From: Prorocentrum cordatum
Taxonomy: Eukaryota > Sar > Dinophyceae > Prorocentrales > Prorocentraceae
Length of the DNA: 22,500 bases
Direction of reading: 5' to 3'
Assembly (NCBI GenBank): GCA_963575745.1
Contig: CAUYUJ010022428.1
Coordinates: forward strand, 82,739-105,238
Positions within the stretch are counted from its first letter, which is position 1, and each line of letters starts with the position of its first letter. The translations under genes were made by a program, and so were the position numbers. The notes beneath the pieces are model-generated. The model did not search any database. It had not been told where the DNA came from and worked only from the letters and a program-made list of their open reading frames with translations. Shown one piece after another: positions 1 through 8,538 of this stretch.

Positions 1-240
1 GACTCTTGGCACCTTTGGCAAGAGAGCCCCAAATCGAATCGATAAGTCGGATGGGCGATCGAAATAAATCGGATCAGCGAAAATCGGCAGCCGGGTCGGA
101 AAAAGTCGAATCGGCGGACATCGGCAGCATGATAGTATGCCTCCAATGAGAAGTCGGAGCCCGATTCGGAGTCCCAAGTCGAATCGAATCGGAATCGGAA
201 GCCATCGAAGTCGAGTCGGATCGAATCGCAGGAACGAGAC
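1..240. repeat. Degenerate GAATCGG-type short repeat
   Basis: Many near-copies of AATCGG, GTCGG and TCGAATCG lie head to tail at irregular spacing, for example around 33-50, 75-120 and 150-230. No long open frame or RNA motif was found. It looks like an old decayed minisatellite; its left edge is outside the window. Confidence 0.6.
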
Positions 241-477
241 GAGCCTTGCTTTGGTGGGTGGGAGGGTGATTCGAGCGCTCCTCCTCCGATCAGAACCCTT
301 GTCTTCTCCCCGGTAGGGCTTGTAATTGCGCAGGGCCAGCCCGCCGCAGTGGTCTCTCTTGTCCATCTCGGGACTTGCTGCGAGACCTATGGGGCCTCCG
401 CCGGCTAGCCAGGGAGGCCTGGGGGGTCATCGGAAAGGTGCCCGGGGGGGGGGGGTTGTTCGAAAGGGTTCCTGGGA
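241..477. other. Low-complexity spacer, no gene seen
   Basis: GC-rich sequence with a run of ten G around 448-457 just before the GT microsatellite. Short open frames here run straight into the microsatellite and show no recognisable domain. Nothing can be assigned. Confidence 0.4.
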
Positions 478-493
478 TTTTGTGGTGTGTGTA

Positions 494-532
<39 letters not shown>

Positions 533-577
533 GTGTGTGTGTGTGCGTGTGTGCGTGTGTGTGTGTGTGTGTGTGTC
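478..577. repeat. GT/GTGC microsatellite
   Basis: Almost pure GT dinucleotides with scattered GC steps (GTGTGTGC). The alternating purine-pyrimidine pattern can adopt Z-DNA. Open frames across it translate to Cys-Val or His-Thr repeats and are artefacts of the repeat. Confidence 0.9.
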
Positions 578-1317
578 AGCCATCTGGGATGGGGTCCATG
601 CAGGATGTGTGATGATAGGAGCATGCTTGTATTATATAAATATGTATAAATATATACTACACACGCACAGTGTTGTTTCTCTCTCTCTCTCTACCCCTCT
701 CCGTCTCCACTCTCTCTCTCTGCGTCTATACATGTCGATACATTGCGTTGTCCCTCGCTACTTTCTCAACTCGCTCTGGTTTCCATGACTCGTATATCCA
801 TACACTTATGGTGCTGCTATTCATGTGTACACATATATTGATACATATGAATACACACATGTGTGTACACATGTGTAGGTCTGCATGCTTGTATGTAAGT
901 GTGTATGTATGTATGCATGCATGCATGTATGCACACACTATGTATAGGCATATGTGTACATGTGCACTATCTCTTTATTTATGTATGTGTGTGGGTGTGT
1001 TCGCGCGAACTCTCTCTCTCTCTCTGGTCAAATATGCTCTCTGCTATTTCGTAGGTGTTCTTCGAGTATCTCTATCATCTACTACATATGTCATCTACAT
1101 GCCTGTGCCAAGAACTCCTGACCCCGAAGCCGGGAACCTAAAGACCAAGCCGCCCGCCGAATTCGACCCGGAACCCAGAACCGGGATCCCAAACACCCAG
1201 AAACGTAATCCCAAAGACCCAGCGGCCTACCAAAACCGGCAGGGCCAATTTCTCTTCCAGTATCCGCTAGGACAACTGCAGTGCAAGCGCAAATTAGGGA
1301 AATATGGATATGGATAA
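578..1317. other. AT- and CT-rich low-complexity spacer
   Basis: This stretch holds (CT)n runs near 680-722 and 1010-1026, TATA-rich pieces near 630-660, and ACATATG/ATGCATGC-type alternating sequence near 825-940. It is locally much more AT-rich than its surroundings. The plus-strand open frame across 670-1317 has repeat-driven composition and no recognised domain, so no gene is called. Confidence 0.5.
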
Positions 1318-1690
1318 AGAGACAAGAACGGCAATGGGGGGCTACGGGTGGCAACGGACGGCTACTGGAGGCAACGGGAAGCCACGGAAGGCCATGGAAG
1401 GCTACGGGAGGCAACGGGAGGCCACGGGAGGCCACAGGAAACCACGGGAGGCAACAAGATGCCACGAAAGGCCATGGAAGGCTACGGGAGGCAACGGGAG
1501 GCCACGGGAGGCCAAGGGAAACCACGGGAGGCAACAGGATATCACGGAAGGCCATGAAAGGCTACGGGAGGCAACGGGAGGCCACAGGAGGTCACGGGAT
1601 GCAGCGGGAGGCCACAGAGGAACGGGGAGGCCACGGGAAGCAACGAGAGGCAACGGGAGCCCTCTGGGGACAACGGGAAGCATCGCCCCC
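1318..1690. repeat. Minisatellite: 10-bp unit in an 80-bp higher-order repeat
   Basis: The base unit is close to GGAGGCAACG/GGAGGCCACG and repeats every 10 bp. A variant block begins GCCATGGAAG at 1391, again at 1471, and as GCCATGAAAG at 1551, giving an exact 80-bp higher-order period for about three copies. Because 10 is not a multiple of 3, all three plus-strand frames stay open and give the same kind of Gly/Arg/Thr-rich peptide. Those frames are a consequence of the repeat, not evidence for a gene. Confidence 0.88.
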
Positions 1691-1783
1691 GCAGGATTCG
1701 GGATCTGGCAACGCACTGACTAGCCCCCTTATATACACATTTGTTAATCAGCGGGGAACCCGAACAATGTGTTCTAGCATACT

Positions 1784-1837
1784 ATGTGGTGCAATGTACG
1801 TGTTGCAACCTATGTGGTGCAATGTATGTGGTGCAAT
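1784..1837. repeat. TGTGGTGCAAT mini-repeat
   Basis: Four near-copies of TATGTGGTGCAATG spaced 13-14 bp apart open the first composite unit. A decayed version lies at about 3437-3525 at the start of copy 2. Single copies lie at about 6826-6845, at the end of copy 3, and at 7833-7846 outside the array. Confidence 0.7.
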
Positions 1838-1947
1838 TAATTTCTGTTCGCAGTGAGTTGTCCACTCCACTGCTCGCGCAAACATTCCACCCACCCACCC
1901 GCAACTTGGTTTGCAAAATCTCTTAAGACCGTGACGGTGGGTACCAC

Positions 1948-2059
1948 ATGGCACTTAGCAACAACAGCGACGCCGACAACGACAGCGACAACGACGATGA
2001 CGACGCCGCCGAAAACGACTACGACGACACCGACGACGTCTCCAACGACTTCGACAACA

Positions 2060-2090
<31 letters not shown>

Positions 2091-2735
2091 CACCGACGAC
2101 GACGACGACACCGACGCCGACGACGACGACGACGACGATGACGACGACAACGACGATGACGACGCCGACGACGACGATAACGACGACACCGACGACGACG
2201 ACGACGACGTCACCGACGCCGACGCCGACGACGACGACGACGACGGCGGCGACGACGACGACGCCGACGTCGACGACGACGAAGACGACAACGACGCCGA
2301 CGCCGACGACGAAGACGACGACGACGTCGCCAACGAAGACAACGAGGAAGGATGGAGGACGACGACGGCGACAACGACGACAACGACGAGGGAGGAGGGA
2401 GGACGGCGACGACGCGAACGACGAAGAAGGAGGGAGGACGGCGACGCCGACGACGGCAACGACGAGGGAGGAGGTAAGACGACGACGACGACAACGACGA
2501 CGACGACGACGACGGCGACGAAATAGGAGGGACGACGACGAGACGCCGACGACGGACGACGCAGACGAAGAGGGAGGAGGAGGAAGGACGACCACGGCGA
2601 CAACGACGACGGAAACGACCACGACGCCAAAGAGGACGACGACGACGAACACGAGGAAAGATAGAGGACGACGTAGGCGACGACGACGACGACAACGACG
2701 CGGGAGGAAGAAGACGACGACGACGACGACGCAAG
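1948..2735 (+). repeat. GAC-triplet array with poly-Asp open frame, copy 1
   Basis: The array is (GAC)n with interspersed GCC, AAC, GAT and later GAGGGAGGAGG blocks. A plus-strand open frame of 192 codons starts at 1948 with ATGGCACTTAGCAACA. It reads mostly Asp, then shifts triplet phase to Arg and Thr runs, and stops at AAATAG (2524). Copies 2 and 3 keep the same start context. Other frames are also open (Thr, Arg, Val, Ser runs), so openness alone proves nothing. It may be an acidic repeat protein, but a non-coding satellite is more likely. Confidence 0.75.
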
Positions 2736-3200
2736 AGCGCGCGCACGCTTTTGTTGAAAATCCGTGTTGCGAAACCTTGTGTTTTTTTTGTAAGTTTTTT
2801 GGACACACGATTTTGAAATCCTTCCGAAACCGATGGGTTTTGAAGGTTTTCGGCATACGCGCGCGACGACGCGCGCGTCTGCACTTCGTCACATTTTTTG
2901 CAGGGGATTCTCGCGACGGCACACGCGCAAGGGCGTTCGGCTGCTTTCGACATGAGCGCGCGCGAAGCCCGTTTGGTAGCATTTTGTGAAAATCTTGAAA
3001 AACCTATGGTTTTCTTAAGATTTCGCAAGAACTCGCGCGGAAGCTTTTTTAACAACTCTGTGTTGCGAAACCCTGTGTTTTTGTATGTTTTTTGGAAACT
3101 CGATTGCGAAATCCTTCCGGCACCGAAGGTTTCTGAAGGATTTCGGCATGCGCGCGCGACGACGCGCGCGTGTGCACTTCGTCCCATTTTTTTGCAAGGG
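2731..3200. repeat. Sub-repeat pair 1a/1b with double hairpins
   Basis: Two sub-repeats about 293 bp apart each contain GCTTTT...TGTTGCGAAACC, a stem-loop (2815-2851 and 3108-3144), a CG-rich hairpin right after it, and CACTTCGTC followed by a T run and GCA(A/G)GGGATTC. The first stem pairs a GAAATCCTTC-type arm with a GAAGGATTTC-type arm; 1a has one mismatch and 1b none. Confidence 0.8.
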
Positions 3201-3640
3201 ATTCGTGAAAACATGTCATGTTAGAACAAAAAATGTCACCGCATAGTGTTTTAAACAAGGGAACCTCAGGGGGGGGAACCGGCCTAGCTGGGATGACACG
3301 ATTTCATATTTAAGATGGACGAGTGTGCAGAATGTAGATATATATATATATATATGAAATCATACTATCCCAAAGGGAACCGATAAATCCGGGGGGGAGG
3401 GGGGTATAATCTATTAATCTTTTAGAAAGGAGAATCTGCATGGCGCAATCTAGGTGGTGCTATACATGTGATGCAATTTATGTTGTGCGATCTGTAGTGC
3501 GACATCTGTGGTGCGATCCATATAGTGTAGCTCACTTTGACTGTCTTGAAGCTGTCCTCTCCGCTGCTCGTGCAAGCATCCCACCCTCCCACCCGCAAGT
3601 TGGTCGCAAAACCTTTTAAGACCTTGACGGTAGGTACCAA

Positions 3641-4285
3641 ATGGCACTTGGCAACGACACCGACGCCGACGACGACAGCGACAACGGCGACGACGACGCC
3701 GCCGACACCGACTACGACGACACCGACGACGTCTCCAACGACTTCGACGACGACGGCAACGACGACGACGACGACGACACCGACGACGACGACGATGACA
3801 ACGCCGACGACGACGACGATGACAACGCCGACGACGAAGACGACGACGCCGACGACGACGCCGACGACGACGACGAAGACGACGACGACGCCGTCGCCAA
3901 CGAAGACGACGACGCCGACGACGACGAGGGAGGAGGGAGGACGACGACGGCGACGACGACAACGACGAGGGAGGAGGCAGGACGGCGACGACGCGAACGA
4001 CGAAGGAGGGAGGACGGCGACGCCGACAACGACAACGACGAGGGAGGAGGGAAGACGACGACGACGACGACGACGGCGACGAAATAGGAGGGACGACGAC
4101 GAGACGCCGACGATGGACGACGACGTCGAGGGAAGAGGAAGGACGACCACGGCGACGACGACGACGGAAACGACGACGACGCCAAGGCGACGACGACGAG
4201 GAAAGACAGAGGACGACGACGGCGGCGAAGACGACGACGACGACGGGGGAGGAGGGAAGACGGCGACGACGACGACGACACAAGA
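3641..4285 (+). repeat. GAC-triplet array with poly-Asp open frame, copy 2
   Basis: The open frame starts at 3641 with ATGGCACTTGGCAACG and runs 148 codons to AAATAG at 4085. The first 20 or so codons match copy 3 almost exactly (MALGNDTDADDDSDN), and a DYDDTDDVSNDF segment is shared by all three copies. Beyond that it is Asp with a few Asn, Ala and Glu, then Thr and Arg runs where the triplet phase changes. No known domain is visible. Confidence 0.75.
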
Positions 4286-4745
4286 GTGCGCGCGCACGCT
4301 TTTGTTGAACATCCGTGTTGCAAAACCTAATGTTTTTGTATGTTTTTTGGACACACGATTTTGACATCCTTCCGAAACCAATTTTTGAAGGATGTCGGCA
4401 TGCGCGCGCGACGACGCGCGCGTCTGCACTTCGTCCCGTTTCTTGCAGAGGGTTCTCGTGACGGCACGCGCGCAAGGGCGTTCGAAAGATTTCGACATGC
4501 GCGCGCGCGAAGCCCGTTTGGTAGGTTTTTTTCTAGAACAACTATGTTTTCTTCAGACTTCGCAAGAGCGCGCGTGCACGCTTTTGTTGAACATCAGTGT
4601 TGCGAAACCATGTGCTTTTGTATGTTTTTTGGGAACTCGATTTTGAAATCCTTCCGAAACCCAAGGTTGTTGAAGGATTTCGGCATGCGCGCGCGACGAC
4701 GCGCGCGTGTGCACTTCGTCCCATTTTTGCAAGGGATTCTTGGAA
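4280..4745. repeat. Sub-repeat pair 2a/2b with double hairpins
   Basis: The period is about 281 bp. Stem-loops lie at 4363-4396 and 4645-4681. In 2a the arms are GACATCCTTC and GAAGGATGTC, so both arms differ from the usual GAAATCCTTC/GAAGGATTTC at the facing position and still pair fully. CG hairpins follow: arms 4403-4410/4415-4422 and 4688-4695/4700-4707, each with an ACGA loop. Confidence 0.82.
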
Positions 4746-4962
4746 ACTTATGATATCTAATGAACGAGTGCGCGCGCATAATACTTGTTGCAAAGGATGG
4801 CGGATGGCGGGGGGGAATGATACCGGCCTGGCTGGATAGTATGAGTTCATCGTTAGGATGGACGAGTGTGCAGAAAACAAAAATCGCAATACCCCAGGGG
4901 GTACCGTTAACTCCGGGGGAGGGGCAGAGTCTGTTCTTTTCCCCAATCAGAGTTTGCCTCTG

Positions 4963-4984
4963 TAGGGGTCCTATAGGACCCCTA
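4963..4984. repeat. Perfect 22-bp palindrome
   Basis: The half-site is TAGGGGTCCTA, followed by its exact reverse complement with no spacer. It lies four bases from a second, longer palindrome. Confidence 0.93.
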
Positions 4985-4988
4985 TAGG

Positions 4989-5020
4989 ACCCTTAAATCC
5001 GCTATAGCGGATTTAAGGGT
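4989..5020. repeat. Perfect 32-bp palindrome
   Basis: The half-site is ACCCTTAAATCCGCTA, followed directly by its exact reverse complement. All 16 pairs match and there is no spacer. It could extrude as a cruciform, or fold as an RNA hairpin if transcribed. Confidence 0.95.
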
Positions 5021-5030
5021 AGGTGAAGTG

Positions 5031-5275
5031 TGCCGCCGATTCGGTGGCCGGGTCCAGGTGCCCAGGTGCCCGGGTGCCCGGGTGCCCGGGTTCGCCGCCG
5101 ATTCGGTGGCCGGGCCCGGGTGCCCGGATGCCCGCGGGTGCCCATGGTGCCCGGGTTCGCCGCCGATTCGGTGGCCGGGCCCGGGTGCCCGGATGCCCGG
5201 GTGCCCGGGTGCCCGGGTGACGGGTGCCCGGTGCCCGGGTGGGTGCCCGGGTGCCGGGTGCCGGGTGCCAAGTGC
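5031..5275. repeat. GGTGCCCGG minisatellite with a 62-65-bp higher-order period
   Basis: Short GGTGCCCG/GGATGCCCG units are interrupted three times by GCCGCCGATTCGGTGGCC, at about 5032, 5094 and 5159. This gives a higher-order period of 62-65 bp. All three plus frames are open because of the composition, and no gene is inferred. Confidence 0.85.
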
Positions 5276-5277
5276 AT

Positions 5278-5395
5278 AGCCCTGTATCCCTACCGCCCTA
5301 TAGCCCTATAGCCCTATAACCCATATAGCCATATAGTCCATATAGCGCCCAAGAGCCCATATAGCCCTGTAGCCCTGTAGCCCTACAACCCTAAA
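5278..5395. repeat. CCCTATAG-type array
   Basis: Near-copies of CCCTATAG and CCATATAG are followed by CCCTGTAG and end in CCCTACAACCCTAAAAAG. The last unit resembles a CCCTAAA telomere repeat, but there is only one such unit. Confidence 0.7.
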
Positions 5396-5594
5396 AAGAT
5401 TATGATTGGAGTTTTTCTCTGGTATCATTTTAGAAAAGGAAAATCGATGTGGGGCAATCCATTCTTATTTCTGAAAGGAGAATCAATCACTTGCACAACT
5501 TGAAGCTGTCCTCTCCGCTGCTCGTGCAAACATCCCACCCTCCCACCCGCAACTTGGTCGCAAGAACTCTTAACACCGTGACGGTGGGTACCAA

Positions 5595-6135
5595 ATGGCA
5601 CTTGGCAACGACACCGACGCCGACGACGACAGCGACAACGACGACGACGATGACGCCGCCGACAGTGACTACGACGACACCGACGACGTCTCCAACGACT
5701 TCGACGACAACGACAACGACGACGACGACAACACCGACGACGACGACGACGCCGACGCTGACGACGACGACGACGACGATGACAACGCCGACGACGACGA
5801 CGACGCCGCCGCCGACGACGACGACGCCGACGACGAGGACGACGACGACGACGTCGCCAACGAAGACGACGACGACGAGGGAGGAGGGAGGACGACGACG
5901 CCGACGACGACAACGACGAGGGAGGAGGCAAGACGACGACGACGACGACGACGGCGACGAAATAGGAGGGACAACGACGAAACGCCGACGAAGACGACGA
6001 GGGACGACCACGGCGACAACGACGACGGAAACGACGACGACGCCAACACGAAGAGGAAAGACAGAGGACGACGACGGTGACGACGACGACGACGAGGGAG
6101 GAGGGAGGACAACGACGACGACGACAACGACGCAA
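5595..6135 (+). repeat. GAC-triplet array with poly-Asp open frame, copy 3
   Basis: The open frame starts at 5595 with ATGGCACTTGGCAACG and runs 161 codons. The N-terminal third matches copy 2 closely. The C-terminus differs (it ends in KDRGRRR) because internal deletions changed triplet phase after the AAATAGGAGGG region. That loss of a shared end argues against strong selection for the protein. Confidence 0.75.
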
Positions 6136-6605
6136 GAGCGCGCGCACACGCTTTTGTTGAAAATCCGTGTTGCGAAACCTTGTGTTTTTGTATGATTCTT
6201 GGACACACGATTTTGAAATCCTTCCGAAACCGAAGGTTTTTGAAGGATGTCGGCATGCGCGCGCGACGACGCGCGCGTCTGCGCTTCGCCCTGTTTTTTG
6301 CAGATGATTCTCGCGACGGCACGCGCGCAAGGGCGTTCGAAGGATTTCGACATGCGCGCGAGAGAAGCCCGTTTTTCTTCTGTTTTTATTATACAACATG
6401 TTATTTAATGGTTTTCGTAAGATTTCGCAAGGGCGCGCGCGCACGCTTTTGTTGAACATCAGTGTTGCGAAACCATGTGTTTTTGTATGTTTTTTTGGAA
6501 ATTGATTTTGAAATCCTTCCGGAAACGAAGGTTCCTGAAGAATTTCGGCATGCGCGCGGCGACGCGCGCGTGTGCACTTTGTTATTTTTGTTTGCAAGGG
6601 ATTCT
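6131..6605. repeat. Sub-repeat pair 3a/3b with double hairpins
   Basis: The period is about 295 bp. Stem-loops lie at 6215-6251 and 6510-6546. In 3a the right arm carries the GAAGGATGTC variant without the matching left-arm change. In 3b the inner stem has GG on the left and CC on the right where other copies have weaker pairs. A CG hairpin follows 3a (arms 6258-6265 and 6270-6277); that of 3b is shortened. Confidence 0.8.
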
Positions 6606-6944
6606 TGAACACGTGTGATTTTAGATGAACGAGAGTGCGCGCATAGTATTTGTTGCAGAGGACGGCGGGGGTGAGTGATACTGGTTTGGCTGGGATAATA
6701 TGAGTTCATACTTAGGGTGGACGAGTGTGCAGAATAACTGTGAAATCGCAATACCCCCGGGGGGATCGTGAACTCCTGGGGGGAGTGTCGAGTCTATTCT
6801 TCTTTGGGGAAGGAGCATCTACACATGGTGCAATCTATGTGGCGACGGGCGGCGAGGCCATGCAGCGCAAGGCCGAACCAACGCAACAAAAGCAGTGCAC
6901 ATCAAGGCGATGCAATGCCACGTGCAGTGCGCGCGCGGCCCCAA

Positions 6945-7150
6945 GAAACCCTCGCAAGAACCCCAACCCTGAAAACCCGCGCGCGAGGTGCACCTGAGGG
7001 GAGAACCGGAGCACCCTGAACGCGGCCGCTCCTTCCCCGGCTGCGGGAAGCCACCGCGCGGAGCGCGGAGCTAAGAAACCCAGGACACCCTGACGAAAAG
7101 CAGATGGCTTCTTGATGAGCGCCCCCACTGTAATGCAAAACGCTGCAGCG
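6945..7150. repeat. Dispersed repeat, copy A
   Basis: Two blocks match a region at 20073-20245 in the same order. One is a GAAACC...CCCAACCCTGA segment. The other is a roughly 70-bp segment beginning GAAACCCAGGACACCCTG and ending CCACTGTAATGC. The middle parts differ. This is probably an interspersed repeat family, since no conserved frame was recognised. Confidence 0.6.
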
Positions 7151-7159
7151 TAACGCAGG

Positions 7160-7342
7160 CCCAGACGGCGACGGCGACCTCACAGCCGCCAGACCGACGG
7201 GCAGGCCCAGCGCGACGGGGCGGCGACGGCGACCACGTGGCCGCCGAGCCGACGGGCAGGCCCAGAAGGCGGGTTGGCGAGGAGGCGGCGACAGGGCCGC
7301 GATGGCGACCACACAGCCGCCTGACCGACGGGCAGGCCCAAG
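7160..7342. repeat. Three-copy tandem repeat ending CGACGGGCAGGCCCA
   Basis: CCGACGGGCAGGCCCA or a close variant ends each copy, at about 7194-7210, 7249-7265 and 7325-7341. Each is preceded by GGCGAC and ACAGCCGCC-like sequence. The spacing is 55 and then 76 bp. Confidence 0.75.
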
Positions 7343-7384
7343 TCCTTGGACAAGACATGAGAACGCCTACGTGCAAACACTGTT

Positions 7385-7500
7385 TCGGGATCTATATATG
7401 TACATATATATAATCATGTATATTTAATGTTCATAAATGTATGCGCACGTATATGCATATATATATATATATGTGTATATATATATATGTGTGCACACAT
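7385..7500. repeat. AT-rich microsatellite island
   Basis: (TA)n and TATATATGTG runs, including an ATATAT run near 7456-7472 and another near 7477-7489. It is sharply AT-rich inside a GC-rich region. Confidence 0.8.
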
Positions 7501-8500
7501 CTCCGTTTGTATAACGTTTCGCGACCCCTGGCTCTCTCGGCTCAAGATGGCTCCGAGAGGGCAGAGAGCCTTCGAGGAGACAAGATGATCAAGACAGCCC
7601 ATGGCAGAGAGGCCTCCTAGACAGCATGTCCTGAGAGGCCCCCTAGACAACCCCAAAATTGCTTCCCAGACGGCCAAACGCTGCGCCAGGACGGCCCAGG
7701 AGGGCCCCAAAACGGCCTCAGCGGCGGAGCTTGCCGCAAGCAGCTGGACAACTCACACTATGAGAACCACGGCATTCCCAACTGTGTCCCCAAAAGCCCT
7801 CCACGGGGACTCTCCAGGAGCGCGGATGGGCGCACTATGTGGTGCAAAATTGTTCTCATTGCGCCCTTGATCCGCAACACGGGTACGGTGGAGGGATGGG
7901 TCGAGGGCCGCATGATCCGCTGCCCCATGTGTGCACAGGGCGTGCTGGGCGTGCTGCAACAGCAGGCACCTTCGGCCTGGCTCTCCAACGCATCTCAGCA
8001 AACGTTTCAGCCCATTTTGCCACTACCATCACTCGTCGTCCAAATCGTTCAAGTGGCCCACGGGCGGAAAGGCGTCCCACGGGGCACGAGACGGCCCAGA
8101 AGGCTCCAGACGGTGCCACGATGGCTCAAGAGGGGCCCCATACGGCTCCGAGGGGACCCCGCGAGGCCTCCAAGACAATCCCATGCGCCCCAAGATGGCT
8201 CCACTGGGACCCCCAGACTGCCCACATCAACGACAACATATGGCTCCCGCACGTTGTCACAGATTTGCTTCGCGAGACTCCGTGTGCGGCATGCGGCTCT
8301 CGCATGCGAAGGACGGCCCGAGGACGGCCCGAGAGCGCCGCGAGACGGCCCAAGAAGGACCCAGGAGGCCCCCGACGACAACCGGAGGCCCCGCGGGGAC
8401 AACCCGAGGGAGCCCCAGGATGGCCCACGCAGGCCCCACAGAGCGGAAGAGATCCCAACGAGGTCTCAGACAATGACATCATTTCCTACTCTGAGTTCTT
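7501..8500. repeat. Degenerate GGCCC/AGGAGGCCCC repeat field
   Basis: Phrases such as CAAGATGGCTCC, GACGGCCCAGGAGGGCCCC and GAGGCCCCGCGGGGAC recur at roughly 20-40-bp intervals, especially at 7600-7720 and 8080-8460. Several frames on both strands stay open for 80-277 codons with Pro, Arg and Gly-rich composition. The stretch 7760-8060 is less repetitive but has no recognised domain. I call a decayed minisatellite field and no gene. Confidence 0.55.
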
Positions 8501-8538
8501 ATAAGCGTCGGGGGGGCGTCACCCCCGCCGACAGCCCC

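Larger units (their letters stand above)
1784..3425. repeat. Composite tandem unit, copy 1
   Basis: First of three homologous units. The order is: TGTGGTGCAAT mini-repeats (1784-1837); a leader with CCACTGCTCGCGCAAAC and GTGACGGTGGGTACCA; a GAC array from 1957 to about 2735; two sub-repeats starting near 2731 and 3024; and a tail with GGACGAGTGTGCAGAA followed by G-rich runs. The same order occurs in copies 2 and 3. A (TA)n run at about 3338-3354 is specific to this copy. The exact unit edges are estimated by eye. Confidence 0.82.
3426..4945. repeat. Composite tandem unit, copy 2
   Basis: Second unit. It starts with TAGAAAGGAGAATC and decayed GTGGTGC mini-repeats. The leader GAAGCTGTCCTCTCCGCTGC is at about 3547, the GAC array at about 3650-4285, and sub-repeats start near 4280 and 4561. 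The tail carries GGATGGACGAGTGTGCAGAA at about 4855 and a GGGGGAGGGG run near 4915. It is colinear with copies 1 and 3 apart from array length. Confidence 0.82.
4946..5426. other. Block inserted between composite copies 2 and 3
   Basis: The TAGAAA-GGA-AATC boundary motif that directly follows the tail of copy 1 (about 3422-3437) appears here only at about 5431, so roughly 480 bp separates the copy 2 tail from the copy 3 start. The block holds two palindromes, a GGTGCCCGG minisatellite and a CCCTATAG array. No direct target-site duplication was recognised by eye. Confidence 0.65.
5427..6847. repeat. Composite tandem unit, copy 3
   Basis: Third unit. It begins TTTTAGAAAAGGAAAATC. The leader GAAGCTGTCCTCTCCGCTGC is at about 5502, the GAC array at 5607-6135, and sub-repeats start near 6131 and 6426. 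The tail has GGTGGACGAGTGTGCAGAA near 6716, GGGGGG runs near 6755-6783, and ends in ATGGTGCAATCTATGTGG. Confidence 0.82.

Noticed and set aside
1318-1690. CRISPR-like regular spacing
   Set aside because: The 80-bp blocks are made of 10-bp repeats without unique spacers, and no cas-like genes are present.
1837-2982. Long frames on both strands across the GAC array (381 and 378 codons)
   Set aside because: Val/Arg and Thr/Arg runs are simple translations of the triplet array; the equivalent frames in copies 2 and 3 have different lengths and ends.
7526-7546. Possible dinoflagellate spliced-leader relic ending GGCTCAAG before ATG
   Set aside because: About 15 of 21 positions match the known leader, including the last eight. 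But the sequence lies in a repeat field with many ATGGCTC phrases and an inverted repeat, so the match is not convincing.
8110-8130. Second spliced-leader-like match ending GGCTCAAG
   Set aside because: Also about 15 of 21 and in the same degenerate repeat field. Two equally weak hits in repeat sequence suggest chance.
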